Origin: Isoetes taiwanensis
Lineage: Eukaryota > Streptophyta > Lycopodiopsida > Isoetales > Isoetaceae
Direction: 5' to 3'
Length of the DNA: 64,000 nucleotides
Assembly (NCBI GenBank): GCA_021234155.1
Contig: JAJEKV010000078.1
Span: 1,612,001 to 1,676,000 of the forward strand
Shown here: positions 22,555 through 33,946 of the stretch, one piece after another
How positions within the stretch are numbered: position 1 is the stretch's first letter
Layout of the letters: the number at the start of each line of letters is the position of its first letter
Position numbers and translations under genes: made by a program
The notes under the pieces: model-generated
What the model saw: the letters and a program-made list of their open reading frames with translations, nothing else
Told to the model about the DNA's origin: nothing
The model's database searches: none

Positions 22555-22825
22555 TGGATCGAAATACAGCCCATATTAAAAAGGCAAAATTAGCGAAATT
22601 AAACTAAGCGAATTTCACATCTTCAATCTCCGACATAGCAATTCCGTGGCAAATTTATTTGTCGATGAATTTGCCCGAGAATGCCCCCAGTCCGGGAGCC
22701 AAAAAAGGTCGCGGTCTTTAGGGGCTAACTTAAAAGGGTTTATGTTGGCTATACTAAATTGTCATAAGTTAATTAAGCTAATGAACCTAACTAGGCTAAT
22801 TAATATTATTAATTAGTATGTATAG

Positions 22826-22920
22826 GTAATTAGAAGGAGCCACCTGGCCCAACTTGCCCTCTCAGATTAGCAAGCCTCCTCTAGCCAATCGAGTTGGACC
22901 AGGTGGCTCCTCCTAATTAC
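22826..22920. repeat. Short inverted repeat, 28-bp arms
   Basis: The arm at 22826-22853 (starting 'gtaattagaaggagccacc') pairs with 22893-22920 (ending 'ggctcctcctaattac') with two mismatches and a 39-nt loop. It may be a small hairpin element or terminal repeats of a deleted element. Confidence 0.85.
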
Positions 22921-22971
22921 TGTCAAACAATGTTGTTACTTTAAGTCTCATGTTATATTTTAAGTTCTGCA

Positions 22972-23146
22972 GTGATGGAAAGAGACTGAAGACTAGATCT
23001 GCCGAGAAAATTAATATTGTTAAGATGTATTCCAAGGACCTAGAATATCATGAGAAAATGAAATTACAAGAGGGAAAGGGCGATGCGCCAAAAGATGAGG
23101 TTGTGATGGCTGTTGTTGAAGACACAGCCACAAGAGTAGATTACTG
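22972..23146 (+). pseudogene. Exon-like coding fragment, unrecognised
   Basis: An acceptor-like 'aagttctgcag' precedes an open frame DGKRLKTRSAEKINIVKMYS...MYSKDLEYHEKMKLQ ending ATRVDY-stop. The composition is hydrophilic and protein-like, as expected for a terminal exon. No partner exons or family were identified. Confidence 0.3.
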
Positions 23147-24416
23147 ATATGCCAATGGGTATAATTTTCTTCCTCCTTGCTTAAGCCATATTAAAGTGAA
23201 TATATTTTGTGTTTTCTTTTGTTTAATAAAACAAATTTTTTGATATATCTTCTACCTTTACTTTGCAGGTTACTGTATTAACAATCCAGTAAAGTTATCT
23301 CTATGATCCATGTTGTGCTTCTAATGGGCTAGGCCAGAAGGACCTACAGAAAAGTAACTTGCTAAAAGCAAACACCGCCTCTTAGGCTTCTCTTTATATC
23401 TTTATACATATGTAATTGAGTTTGTTATTTTCTTTTTTTTGTTCCGCTCTAATTTTTCTGGGCCGCAATCTATTTCTTCATTTACCTAACACGTGTCCTG
23501 GAAAAATCTACTTCGTCGATGGTGGTGGGCGATGGAGTCTCCTCTTTCTATCATGTCTTTTGCAGGATTGCAGCTCTGGCTTCAGGTTTGGTAGTAAAGG
23601 TTGGAGATTGAAGGGCTCACCTAAAGCTCCCATTGCTTCGGGTTAAAGCTTTTACAGCATACTTGGGCCCCAGCTTCTGCTTTTAGCATCGAGCATTCAA
23701 TCTTTCTTTGCTTTATGTTTAGGAGCATTCGGCTTGAGAGCAATGCTTGCTCTACTTTTTTTGGATTTAGGTTAGTGTAATGGATTGCTAAAAATGTGGA
23801 TTCTCATAAGCAATTTTCTCATAGGTAAAGGAGTCCCTTCAATAACGAAGATACACCTGGCGACTTCAATTCAAGACCCAATGGCTATGTGTGGCATCAT
23901 TAAGGAAATTTATAAAGTTCACAATGGAAACTTATAGTTGTCATAGCAGGATTGGAACATGAGGCGAGGAAACGCAGGTCCAAATTTTGCATGTTGTAAA
24001 TATATTTGTATTGAATAAGGATAGAAGTTGTCGTCACACATTGGTAAGCAATCGAGGAAATAGAGGTTGGTGTGCTTCTACAAAGAGACATGAGTATTTG
24101 GATTTCTTACATCTATGCAAAATACAAATTCCATGCCCAATTGGTACAAATAAAGTCTTCCAAGCATATGCAATCCTTGCACTCTTGCAAACACTGCCTA
24201 CGCTGGCAGTAATGTTCTACCCTGCAATGGTGTTAAACTCTCTTCCATTATGTACAATTGGAAATGTTAAAATAATCAACTGCAGATCCCGTTGAGAACC
24301 CAATTGTCATGCTCATCCCAGTATTAACAGAAATGGGAGCGCAAGAAGGTTCAGTATAGCACAGAATTATTCATCTACTGCGTGTGGTCTACATAACAGT
24401 CTCACAAGAAGGACTG
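23147..24416. other. Intergenic; no gene supported
   Basis: This stretch is AT-rich with a few short ORFs (23416-23646, 23987-24295) that lack motifs. It lies downstream of the SCO1-like gene's stop codon, so its last 150-300 nt presumably hold that gene's 3' UTR. Confidence 0.4.
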
Positions 24417-26135
24417 TTATGTTTTAGAGTCCACTTCTTCCTTTTTCTTGATTTCATCAACTACAGAATTCACAAGATCCTCAACACCATATTCTGGCCC
24501 ATATGACTTCACAAACTGCATTTTCTTATCCATCAGATATCTGCACAGAAGAACTTTGCTTTAGATATTCAACATATCACAAGAAGAATCATGGTTTGGT
24601 ATGATATATTTCCATACATGATGCTTGAATGCTGAATAAGGTAATCCCATTGTTCTTCCTCGATCCTTCTATAAAAGATCCGAAACTTCCTTGCCACCTG
24701 CCTGACATCACTTGGTTCCCCAGTTAAACCAACCATTCTTGGGTGAAATTCTGAGTAAATTCAGATTCACAAGGTATTAAGGCAAGGAATCCCATTAAAC
24801 AAAACGATAACATGCTTAAAGTGTTTCTGCATGACATAAATTGAAGCTGAGATATACCTTTTACATATTCACGCAACTGGTCACAATGATCACGCTCTGG
24901 ATCAAGAGAAATTAGAACAGGTACAATTGCTGTGTCTAGAATGTAGTCTGCACATGGTCCCACCAAAAATATGCTCAGATGATCAGCATGTAGCAAAAAA
25001 AGATCACAGGTAAAGAATTACTTAGTTTGTTAGTTGCCTCTGCTAAAATCTTCAGCTCTTCTGGGCAATCATCTGGACAGTGAGTATATCCAAAATATAC
25101 CAGACTCCATCTCCCATAAAAGTCTCTCTCTGTCACAACCTTTCTATTCTGGTCCAAAAGCTTAAATGGGCCTCCAATGCTTAATGTTGCCCCTTCTATG
25201 TGCCTAGAATTATCAATTCTGGGGTTCGGTTTCTTCGCTTCTATAAAGGGGATAAGTAAACAAGTTCAGATGGTTCTTCTCTTAAATTTTTTCAACAGCA
25301 CTAGAGAAAAGAATCCCACCTATATTATAGTACCTTGGTTGCTGGTCAAAGCAATTGCGCAAATGGTTCCCACTGCCCCAATGCCTAGTATCACCCCCAA
25401 GTGTCGCCCCCAGTTAACGGCCTGCCAATGGCAAGCTGTATTTATCAAATGAAAAGCATCTAAACATATTAATTACCATGAGCCTGCTCATGACAAGACA
25501 TAAATTTATAGGATAATGCTTACCAAAAGAAATACAATGCCTTATCATAGACATATGCAGAATTAAAATTTTATAAGTTTCTAGGATAATGCTTGACAAA
25601 GAAGTAAAATACCTTATCATATGCACAATTGTAAATTTTATAAGTTTCCAGGATAATGCTGCTCATGACAGTAGAAACACAAGTTTTTAGGATAATGCTT
25701 GACAAACAAAATAGAATGCCTTATCATATGCCCAAAAAATTTATGCAACCAAGAAGAGCAGATATAAAGCACATGACATAGAAGGCAGCGAACATTACTA
25801 ACACAGTTATAAAAAAATTCTCACTTAATTTCACACCTGTTCCTGAGAAGGTTTTTTCTGCTGCTGCATCTCGTTTTTGACTGGTTCATACCTCTGATTC
25901 GGCATGGACGCTAAGCCTCGCACTGATCCCTGTATTCAAATAAGAAGCAGAACAAGATCTGTTTAATTCGAACGTTTAACTCGATAGCATTCAACAAAAT
26001 GGAGAAGGCAATTACAGATGTGGGTGAATTCAAACTCTGAATAGTCGCAGGACGATCCAGACGAGGTGAAGAGCATGGAGAGACGAGGAACATGGTTAGG
26101 TGATGTCTGCGAATCAGACGCCATAGCTGCGACAT
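24417..26135 (-). CDS. SCO1: SCO1/HCC-like cytochrome c oxidase copper chaperone
   Basis: I build seven exons: 26135-26016, 25929-25837, 25421-25334, 25240-25022, 24947-24858, 24750-24618 and 24540-24417. This gives 867 nt, a 288-residue protein, with GT-AG introns in consistent phase. The N-terminus MSQLWRLIRRHHL is Arg-rich and acid-free, as expected of a mitochondrial presequence. A membrane span (HLGVILGIGAVGTICAIALT, residues 78-97) would anchor it in the inner membrane. The thioredoxin-like domain has SLVYFGYTHCPDDCPEEL with the copper-binding C155-x3-C159, and the distal ligand His244 in YLIQHSSIIYLM. SCO proteins deliver copper to the CuA site of COX2. Wording such as VPVLISLDPERD and VGLTGEP is family-typical. 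As I recall, Arabidopsis HCC2 has lost the cysteines; this copy keeps them. It looks intact. Confidence 0.88.
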
Positions 26136-26140
26136 ACCTT

Positions 26141-26150
26141 AAACCCTAAA
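26141..26150. promoter_or_regulatory. Telo-box next to the SCO1-like start codon
   Basis: 'aaaccctaaa' lies 5-15 nt upstream of the ATG (read as 'tttagggttt' on the gene's strand). The telo-box AAACCCTAA is a known plant promoter or leader element of housekeeping, translation-related and mitochondrial genes. Its function here is inferred. Confidence 0.5.
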
Positions 26151-26361
26151 CCTCGGCAAGCAAAGAGGATTTCTAACCTGTGCATTTCTTTTTTTTCTTT
26201 TTTAAGTGCATTTCGTTTTATCTTTGGTTTCTATGTACTAGGGAAATTTCCAATTGAGGAAATTCTAGGGAATTTCCTGAGGCCACGCCCGCCCAAGCGT
26301 TGAAGCAGCATCTCTGCCGAGGGAATATTCTCGAAGGACCGAGACAGAGACCTTAACCAAG

Positions 26362-26460
26362 CGTAATCCACATTAGGGATGAGATTACGTCCATGCAACC
26401 GTTTTTCTAGCTGCTCCGACACACAAAAAATGGCTGTAATTTCATCCTAATGTGGATTAC
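26362..26460. repeat. Inverted repeat, 25-27-bp arms
   Basis: 'gtaatccacattagggatg' at 26362 pairs with 'catcctaatgtggattac' ending at 26460; the full arms are 26362-26388 and 26436-26460. This is probably a decayed MITE upstream of the SCO1-like gene. Confidence 0.75.
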
Positions 26461-26792
26461 ACCTTAAATTTTTTGATGTTGAAGCTTCTAGCGATGCCAT
26501 CTCATTTGTCGCATGGTGGAATTGGGATGAACAATATTGGATTTTGTAATGTACAAAATAAAATCATATCCAACACTAGAAATTAGTGTCCGGCAAACGC
26601 TCGTTAAATCAAGAGACCTCAAGAAAGATACCTGTTAAAACAAAAGACCTCAAAAAAGATGACCTCAAAAAGACCTGTAAAAGACCTCAAAAGACCTGTA
26701 ACAAACAAAGCTTGGAGTTGATGTTGAATATTGCAAAACTTTAAACATAGATAATTCTTTGAAAATGTTCAAAATCATGATAATGTGTATGT

Positions 26793-28483
26793 AGAGCATC
26801 CACATTATCTGGAATGTTCATTTCAAATATAAGAAGTTAATGGGGTGTTATTGCAAGGGAAATCCCAAAAGAATACTTGGACAATATTAACATTACCTGA
26901 GGCGTTCATGTCAAAAAGAGGCAGTCAGTGACGCAGCATGAATCATATTTTGTAAATTCCCTATACTTCCATTTCCTCAATGATACACTTCTTGGTCGCT
27001 AGGCAGGTGGATTGTTAAACGCACAACATTAGACACATGCTATTATGACTAAAATTCCAATATTCTCTAATTTTGGGCATACATAAGTATTCTACATAAA
27101 TGTAAGAATTGTTCATAACATGATCGATGAAATGTTGCAAGTTGCTCAGGATTCAACCAGTCCACATCCATTGTTATGTTCTCTTGATTTTCACGAAATA
27201 TCTCGTTACGAAATATCATGTATGGATTAAGGTGTGCGTCAGGTATACAAAAGCCAAAAGATGTTAAAGAATAGGAGCAGCCTTCACAAGCTTCTCAATG
27301 TCAGGCAATGCTATGTCAAAGAGATGGTAACTTATTTGCAATCAGAGGTCTCTGGTTTGAGTGTGTATACTATATGATGTCTTGCTTCCGTCCATATGGC
27401 TAGTAGGTTTGCAGATTCACAATGCAATAGAGTCATAGCAAACATGTCATAACTCGGTAGACATATCCCATGTAGCAGCCTCTCTAAGGCATCCAAACCA
27501 TTATAATATGTCATCTCGAGCCAATCCATGTTGATTGGATACAATGAATTTCATCAAATAGGGTATAGTATGTTTATTTTGTTTTGGTGTCTTAGGCTTA
27601 GTGGTCTTGACTCTTGGTTTGAAATGCTACAAAGCTTCTTGAAGCTTTTGATGAATCTATGACATATCAAAGCTGGAAGGCTAGTGCTTATATTTAAGTT
27701 TGGACATCTCAGCAGGCAAACTGTCCTTTGGGGTTTTGTCGGTTTGGGTTATCTCCATGTTTGAAGCAATGTTTGATGGAGCAGTTTATAGGTAAATCTA
27801 CAAGAAGCAGTCTTGCATGTTGTCGATTTGGGTTATCTCCAAATACCGCCAAACTTAAATGCCTAATAATTTTAATCTAACCGAAGTCTTCTTGTGAAAA
27901 CGAAAAAAAGGACTTTTATTACATTGCATAACTCGACCACAGCCCCTGGCGTGCCTTTTTGCTAGTTTTTTTTTGGGGGGTCTGCGGGTGCAAATGCATC
28001 CTCAAGCCCTCAGAACTAGTATGGTTTGGCCCATGAGTCCCCTTCAGAGCATCCTAGAGATGGAGCTGCATGCATTAGTTCTCTTACTTTCCATACTTTT
28101 CCAGTTCTATCATAACAAAACTTCCTGGAAAAATCATGATAATATGTATCTAGAGCATCCTAGAGATGGACTGCATGCATTAGTTCTCTTACTTTCCATA
28201 CTTTTCCAGTTCTAGAGCATCCACATTTGGAACGTTCATTTCAAGTATAAGTAGTTAATGGAGTGTCATAGCAAGGAAAATTCCAACAGAATGCTTGGAC
28301 AATATTGACATTACTTGAGGCATTCATGTCAAAAAGAAGCAGTCAGTGACGTAGCATATATTTTGTAGATTCCCTATACTTCCATTTCCTCTATGATACA
28401 CTTCTTGGTCGCTAGCCAGGTGGATTGCGAAATGCATCGCATTAGGCACATGTTGTTATAACCAAAATTCTAATATTCTCTAA
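26793..28483. repeat. Diverged direct repeats ~275 bp flanking 1.1 kb
   Basis: 26793-27070 and 28214-28483 align over their full length (shared blocks 'cttggacaatatt', 'ggcattcatgtcaaaaaga', 'cacttcttggtcgcta'), with an estimated 15% or so difference. The second copy is preceded by a roughly 100-bp tandem duplication at 28043-28216 ('gcatgcattagttctcttac' twice). The interior has no recognisable gene; a 70-codon minus ORF at 27332-27544 is unassigned. This may be a TRIM-like element or a plain duplication. Confidence 0.6.
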
Positions 28484-28718
28484 CATGCTTTCGAGGCACG
28501 GAAGTAAAAGGTTGGAGAAGATGTTCAAGGAAGTGTGCAAGTACTAGACATTATGCTGAAATCACATCTATTAGGCAATGGTAGAAGGCGGAATTTGAGG
28601 CGCCATCCTTAGGCGCCATGTGAGGCACCGTCTGCCGTTTCTGTACGTATCTCTCTCCTTGAGTGTCGGATTTGGACGATTTTTGGTGCGTTGAAAAGCT
28701 CGAACTGTAAACTTTCCA

Positions 28719-30190
28719 TTGGTGTATGGCATTAGGCAGCCCAACATCGAAATCAGTGCTGGATTTGGGGTTTCCATTTCGGCCTTTGTGGTTAACCCTC
28801 GTATGTCTTCTTCAATTGTTATTTTTTCTGTCAATTTTGCTTCCATGGCACTAGGATATCCTTCTATTGCTTTCTCTTCTGTTTCTGCCTCCCTTATGCA
28901 ATATGGTGCTTCTGTAATTCCTCCTGCCTTGCCTGCTAACTCACGTCTCAATCCTCTTGCTTTTGCATATCCGTCTACTAGTGCATCCACTAATTTGCAA
29001 CAATTCCCGCCTCCCACTGCAACTGCGGGTTCTTTGTTCTATTGTACATTCCAGTCCTCATGCTTCCCATCTTTCGTCGACCTCTGTTGGATTTTTGCCT
29101 CTTCTGTGGGTCTTTTGCCTGCTCCTACTCCTGCTCCTGCTCCTTGGACCTCTAGTGATACAATTGCTCGTGTGTCACGTGCACACTTTAGTGATTGGAT
29201 AAAGCGTGATATGATATCTGGTGTATGCTCTGCTCGTGTCATGGTTGCTGTGAATATTATGATGGAGAATATTAGGAAGGAAGTGCCTGCATATCTGAAG
29301 GAGTTACACTCTGCAAAAGATAAGATGGATATTCAACTCCCTGCAGAGAGTGTCTTTTATGAGACTAATGAGTGCTCTAACGCTTTCACGCAGGCGGAGC
29401 TTCCTGTAGTTGAGATTGATCATGGCGTACATTTACAGTATTCAGAATCTTGTCTCTCATGCTGTTGTATGTCACTTTACTGGTCAGTTTGTCGATCTTA
29501 GAAGGATGAGCTTTTGGTTGAAGCAGCATCTACAGAGATTGGATTTACTCCAGCATGAGTATTTGAAGGTCCTTGACAAGCAAAACAATTAATTCCTGAT
29601 CATGTATGGGTCTCCCATAGTGGTTGATAAACTGGTAGAGCGTGGGATAGATCCTTTATGGGGGCACTATCTTTTGTATCAGGCATACACTCCTGGCTTT
29701 TTAGCTATCAAGACTAGTACACTTCGGATGCCATGCTGGTTTGCCTTGGAAGATTTTTCTATTGATTTGCAAGTTCCAGAGTTCATGATGGCTATTGCTA
29801 GTGGCTTGGGTCTCCATCTTGCTTATTCTATTGTGAATGGTCCTCGTATTTGTGTCTCTCTTCTAGTTGACGCATCTCTTCCAAAATCTGTTGTTGTCAA
29901 AAGTGGTCCACTGTTCTTCAAATATAGTTTGTCATTACTTAATAGTCCTGAGCTTGCAGACATTGTTTCCTGATGCTCAAGCATTCTCTAGTTTTCGCGT
30001 TAGAAGGACATCTCCTTTTGCTCCTACAGCATCTGCAGCCCATGGCCAGGTGTCTCCATCTTCCTCTGCTCCCTCTCCAGTCTTGGTAGCTTCGGGTTAG
30101 CCAGTCTGCCCCTGCTCCTGTGTCCATTCCTGCTCCTCTTCCTCCCTCTCCTCCCTCCTTCTCTGCATCCCAAACTGCTATTTCTGATTA
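28719..30190 (+). pseudogene. LINE ORF1 (DUF4283-like) relic
   Basis: ORFs at 28719-29501 and 29602-29973 are parts of one protein. The first has a Pro/Ala/Ser-rich leader and then SRAHFSDWIKRDM...VPAYLKELHSAKDKM. The second contains TSTLRMPCWFALEDFSIDLQ, MMAIASGLGLHLAYSIVNGP and RICVSLLVDASLPKSVVVKS. The second run follows the DUF4283 pattern of plant LINE ORF1 proteins, nucleic-acid-binding proteins that package the element RNA ('W..L..LP......L..IG..LG......RVCVE.D....LP'). Shifts near 29500-29600 and 29975 break it. ORF2 follows 240 nt downstream on the same strand. Confidence 0.6.
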
Positions 30191-30426
30191 GCAATTGAGA
30201 GGCTTGCAGTCACTGCTCGCAAACAGGAACGATTGGAAGCATCTCGTGGTGAGTGGTCCATCCCTCATATGAAAAGAGTTGCCCGTCGGAGAAACACTAT
30301 TGCATCACAATCTCTTCTTGCTGAGTTTGTTACTTTCGTTGAACCAGCAGTAGCTACTATTGTTACAACCCTTCCTACATCATCTGGACTGACCTGGGCT
30401 GATCAATCAAAAGGAGCAGACTTTCC

Positions 30427-31140
30427 ATGGCTCTTGCTAGGTTGAATTCAGATTTCTATTGTTTACAAGAGCACAAGTGCAAAAAGGAGGATGTGCAAAA
30501 GATAGTTTCTGTGGTAGGTAGACAATATAACGTCTTGGTGGCTATAGCAGACTCGGCAAAAGCGGGGGTCCTTACAGCATGGAGACATGATATAGCAGTC
30601 ATATTCACTCATGCTAACAGATTTGGTCGCTGGATTATTATCAAGTAGTTTGATAAGGGACAAAAGTGGGGACTATTAAATGTGTATGCGCACAATAGAC
30701 CTCATCAGATAGGTGCACTCTGTGCTGCTTTGAGATCCAAACTAGTTCGACTGAGGGCTCATGTTGCATGGTTGTTGGTGGGTGATTCAATATGGTGGAG
30801 TTGAAGGTTGATTGGTGCAACAGAGGATCAGAATTTGTCCAAGGCTTTGAACGTGAACAGTGGCAGCGCTTGATGCATGACTGTGGTTTGGTAGAGGTGG
30901 ATGGCAATGGAACCTTCACTTGGTGCAATGGCTAGCTTGGAGCTGGTAGAGCATATGCACATCATGATAGGGGATATTATAATGCATTGGCAGCTACAAA
31001 TTTGCATAATTTCTCTCGCCAAAACATGCCTGACAACTCTAATTCATATCACAATTCACAATATTTCTCTTGTTCTCAAGATGGGGCGCATAGCAGGACC
31101 AAGACTTATTTCAAGTTAAAACACTTCATACTTAAAGGAT
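30427..31140 (+). pseudogene. LINE ORF2 endonuclease (EEP) part, polymerase missing
   Basis: The start reads ALARLNSDFYCLQEHKCKKE, the EEP pattern with its Glu-containing 'D...LQE.K' metal motif. Then come AGVLTAWRHD, GQKWGLLNVYAHN (30661-30700), VAWLLVGDS at the GDFN position (30765-30790), and QRLMHDCGLVEVDGNGTFTW (30868-30930). Stops at 30646 and about 30933, and a frameshift near 30793, inactivate it. The reading FKLKHFILKDEEFKN ends at about 31155. No reverse transcriptase motif follows, so the element is truncated at its 3' side, unlike usual LINE copies. Confidence 0.65.
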
Positions 31141-31155
31141 GAGGAGTTTAAGAAT

Positions 31156-32540
31156 TGATGTAGTATCGACGACGAAATCATTCAAGCCCGTGGAACTAGC
31201 TATAAGCAATTTGCTCAATATATTTTATTCACCACCTCTTCTGCATTGCCCAACAGGCATACCCTGCATATAACTGTACAAAACACTAAAAATGCTTAGG
31301 AATCCAAGGGTCTAGATATAAACATATTTCCACTTTAGCAACTTATTGGCTTCCATGTACGGTGTAAAACTAGTAAGTTGTGAGATCTGACCTAATGCCT
31401 TTATGGCAAGAACATGTTGAGCTCTTCAAAGTAATATGGCTAATTGTGTGGTACGTCAAAATGATAATCTAGTTTTGTTGCAACACACCATAACAATATA
31501 TGTATTTATTTATGGTGCTAAGGAACCAAATCATATCCCTACGCAAATTAAGGATTTCTTCTTCCTCCCCTTTTCTGTCTTATTCTCCTTTAGGTAAGAA
31601 GCTATATATATGTAGTCACGACATACAAGAAAGCATTTCTCTAGTTTATGATGATTAATTCAACCTCTTCCCCAGAAGCACCATACACTTACCCTTTCCT
31701 TATCCATTTCTCTCCCCTCGGTAACCATCCCACTTTTTCCACAAGCACCATCCTCATCATGGTTCTAAAATAGGGATTTCCTCCCCTAAAAATCCGCCCA
31801 CTTGTGTTAAATTCCGGTCATCCCGGCAATTTTCGGCAAGAAAATAAAAATTTTCCAGCATAATACACTTGAAAATGAACTAACATATAATTTTTTCCGG
31901 TAGCCCCAAATACCAACAGCATTTTTACTTCGCTCAAATTATATACGCCCGAATCTGGTTGGACTCCCAAGATTGGAAACCTCCCCAATTTTCCCATATG
32001 GAAACCTCCCCAACTTTCCATGGAAGCTTGGGGAGGTTTCCATATAGGAAAATTGGGGAGGTTTCCAATGAGATTAGAATTTTTTGATCAACCAGATCTA
32101 CGCCTCATAAATGCCAGAATTTAATATGAACGACGAGATTGAATTGTCCCTTTCCCTGATTTCGTAGATGAATTTTGGGGCTTCTGGAGCTCCTTTTCTG
32201 TAGCAAAACAGAAGCGCGAAAAACTCTAAATTATTCAAGTGATTCAAGTGGAGGCCCTGCCTTTGCCAGACCGGATTCGCAACAAGAAGGAAGGAAATGC
32301 AACAAAAGGGTCGGAATTGCTGAAATTAATAAGAATGGTGCTTCTTGAGGGTATGCTTATTTCTGCTGCTGGATCTGTGGCCGGAACTTCCTTGATTGTC
32401 GGCTTTCGCTATTTCATATTATTTTTCTGAAATTTGGTCCCATGCATTGGCTCTGAAGCGGTTGCAAGCGTAGGGGCCAACGTTTGAGGTCCCGAAGGGC
32501 AATGGAGTTAGGTGAAGCAAGTTGAACATGTGGCAATTTG
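31156..32540. other. Intergenic with a long palindrome
   Basis: No gene is recognised. 31975-32066 is a palindrome described separately. 32100-32430 holds a 63-codon plus ORF without motifs. Confidence 0.4.
31975..32066. repeat. 92-bp near-perfect palindrome of 'ggaaacctcccc' units
   Basis: The arms begin 'ggaaacctccccaatttt' and end 'aaaattggggaggtttcc' around a centre at about 32020. Each arm carries two copies of the 12-mer ggaaacctcccc or its complement. The same motif forms a minisatellite at 40.38-40.50 kb. Confidence 0.9.
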
Positions 32541-32547
32541 GAATCTC

Positions 32548-32554
32548 TATAAAA
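32548..32554 (+). promoter_or_regulatory. TATA box upstream of small secreted-peptide ORF
   Basis: 'tctataaaatacac' matches the plant TATA consensus. It lies 60 nt before the ATG at 32608, which would leave a leader of about 25-30 nt. A (cagag)n stretch follows. Confidence 0.45.
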
Positions 32555-32607
32555 TACACAGCAGAGCAGAGCAGAGCAGGAGTCGAAAGGAGTGCAGAAG
32601 GAATGGA

Positions 32608-32895
32608 ATGGAACGAGTGCTAATCTTTGTGACGCTCATACTTCTACTTGCTCCTGGTATGCTTCCAACACTATCCCCTCCTCCTAAATTCCTCATGTTT
32701 CTTCCACTCCTCATGTTGTATCCTATTCTTATGCTCGCTCTTACGCCTTCTTATCCTAGCTCTTCTCCTATCAAAACCACATCCTATGATCGCTCTACTA
32801 TATTCTCTAGTAAACCAACATTCTATGATAGCCCTACTATATATTCTAATTCTGCTTATCAGGCTAGACTATGGCCTTCCATTAGATCATTCTGA
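32608..32895 (+). CDS. Putative small secreted peptide
   Basis: The 95-codon ORF starts MERVLIFVTLILLLAPGML, a plausible signal peptide. It continues with a hydrophobic stretch (FLMFLPLLMLYPILMLAL) and a Ser/Thr/Tyr/Pro-rich tail with a repeated 'Y(D)SPTIYS'-like pattern. A TATA box lies 60 nt upstream. The next ATG upstream (32603) is out of frame and the ORF's formal 5' extension to 32512 predates the TATA. A donor-like 'ctcctg|gtatgc' after the leader could instead splice to another exon, for example at the acceptor-like 'ccttaaacag' near 33018, which opens a 50-codon frame LLEVIITIDYSAMELRIC. Family unknown. It might be chance, and no homology is claimed. Confidence 0.35.
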   Translation: MERVLIFVTLILLLAPGMLPTLSPPPKFLMFLPLLMLYPILMLALTPSYPSSSPIKTTSYDRSTIFSSKPTFYDSPTIYSNSAYQARLWPSIRSF

Positions 32896-33946
32896 GCAGG
32901 AAAAGATTATTCTGAGCAGGAAAGCCTCTATGATGGCCTATCCTATGGCCTTCCATAAGATAGTTCTGAGCAGGAAGAAGAGGATGTATGATTATGGCAT
33001 ATAACCTTCCTTAAACAGCTGCTGGAGGTGATTATCACTATTGATTACTCAGCCATGGAACTGAGAATCTGTGAGGAGCAATGGGTTATGGAAATAACCT
33101 CCATTGCCAAGATGCTGATCCAAGGGTGGAGATTAGTGCGATTTGATAATCATACGACATCAGCTGTTTAAAGACAACATAATTACCTTACCAAGAAAGA
33201 ATTTTACCTTACGCCCTTGGAAAGGATGCAGCTCACAGTTCTACTACACTACTCATTTGGAACTCTCAATATCTCTAATATGGTGCCCTCTTTTAGCACC
33301 TCTCCAAGCGAGCATTGTGCAGTATGCCCTTGGAAAGGGTGCAGCAGCATAGTTGTAGACCATTCATGAATATATCAATATATTATGTTTCGCCACTCTC
33401 TCTATTTTTTTAGTTCTGCACAGTCTAATGCAGTTTTGCATGGTCTATAGCAATGTAACATTAAGTATTAATAACAGGAACATTTTTTCTTTCATATTAT
33501 TTAATGCACAAAACAAAGCAGGACCTTGTATTCACTAAGCAGCAAGGATATGCTAAGTTTGGCATTGCAGTGAGCTTTCATTAATCAGTAAAGCTTTGTA
33601 AGATGTCAACATTGGCTCTGATAGTTCAGTTATATTATCTAGTTGGCTGTTGTTGCTTGGGTGGCTCGGTACTTGCAGAGATCCTCCACTACATGCGAGG
33701 AACTCTAAATGTTTATGAAGCTTTATAACAATAATAATAACAATATAATAATTGTATTTATCAAGCCATTTAGGTCATGGATATCTTATGTGTTCTTGGT
33801 TTTATTAATTTTTCTTATACAGATGTGTAGAGCTTCCACAAGTGGGATGAAAATTTCTAAAGAGCATGCAGTAGTGGTTGAAGGAAGTAATATTGTTTAT
33901 CTTCCTATATGCAACCATCATTACTGTGCATTCTCGAACTGTTGAA

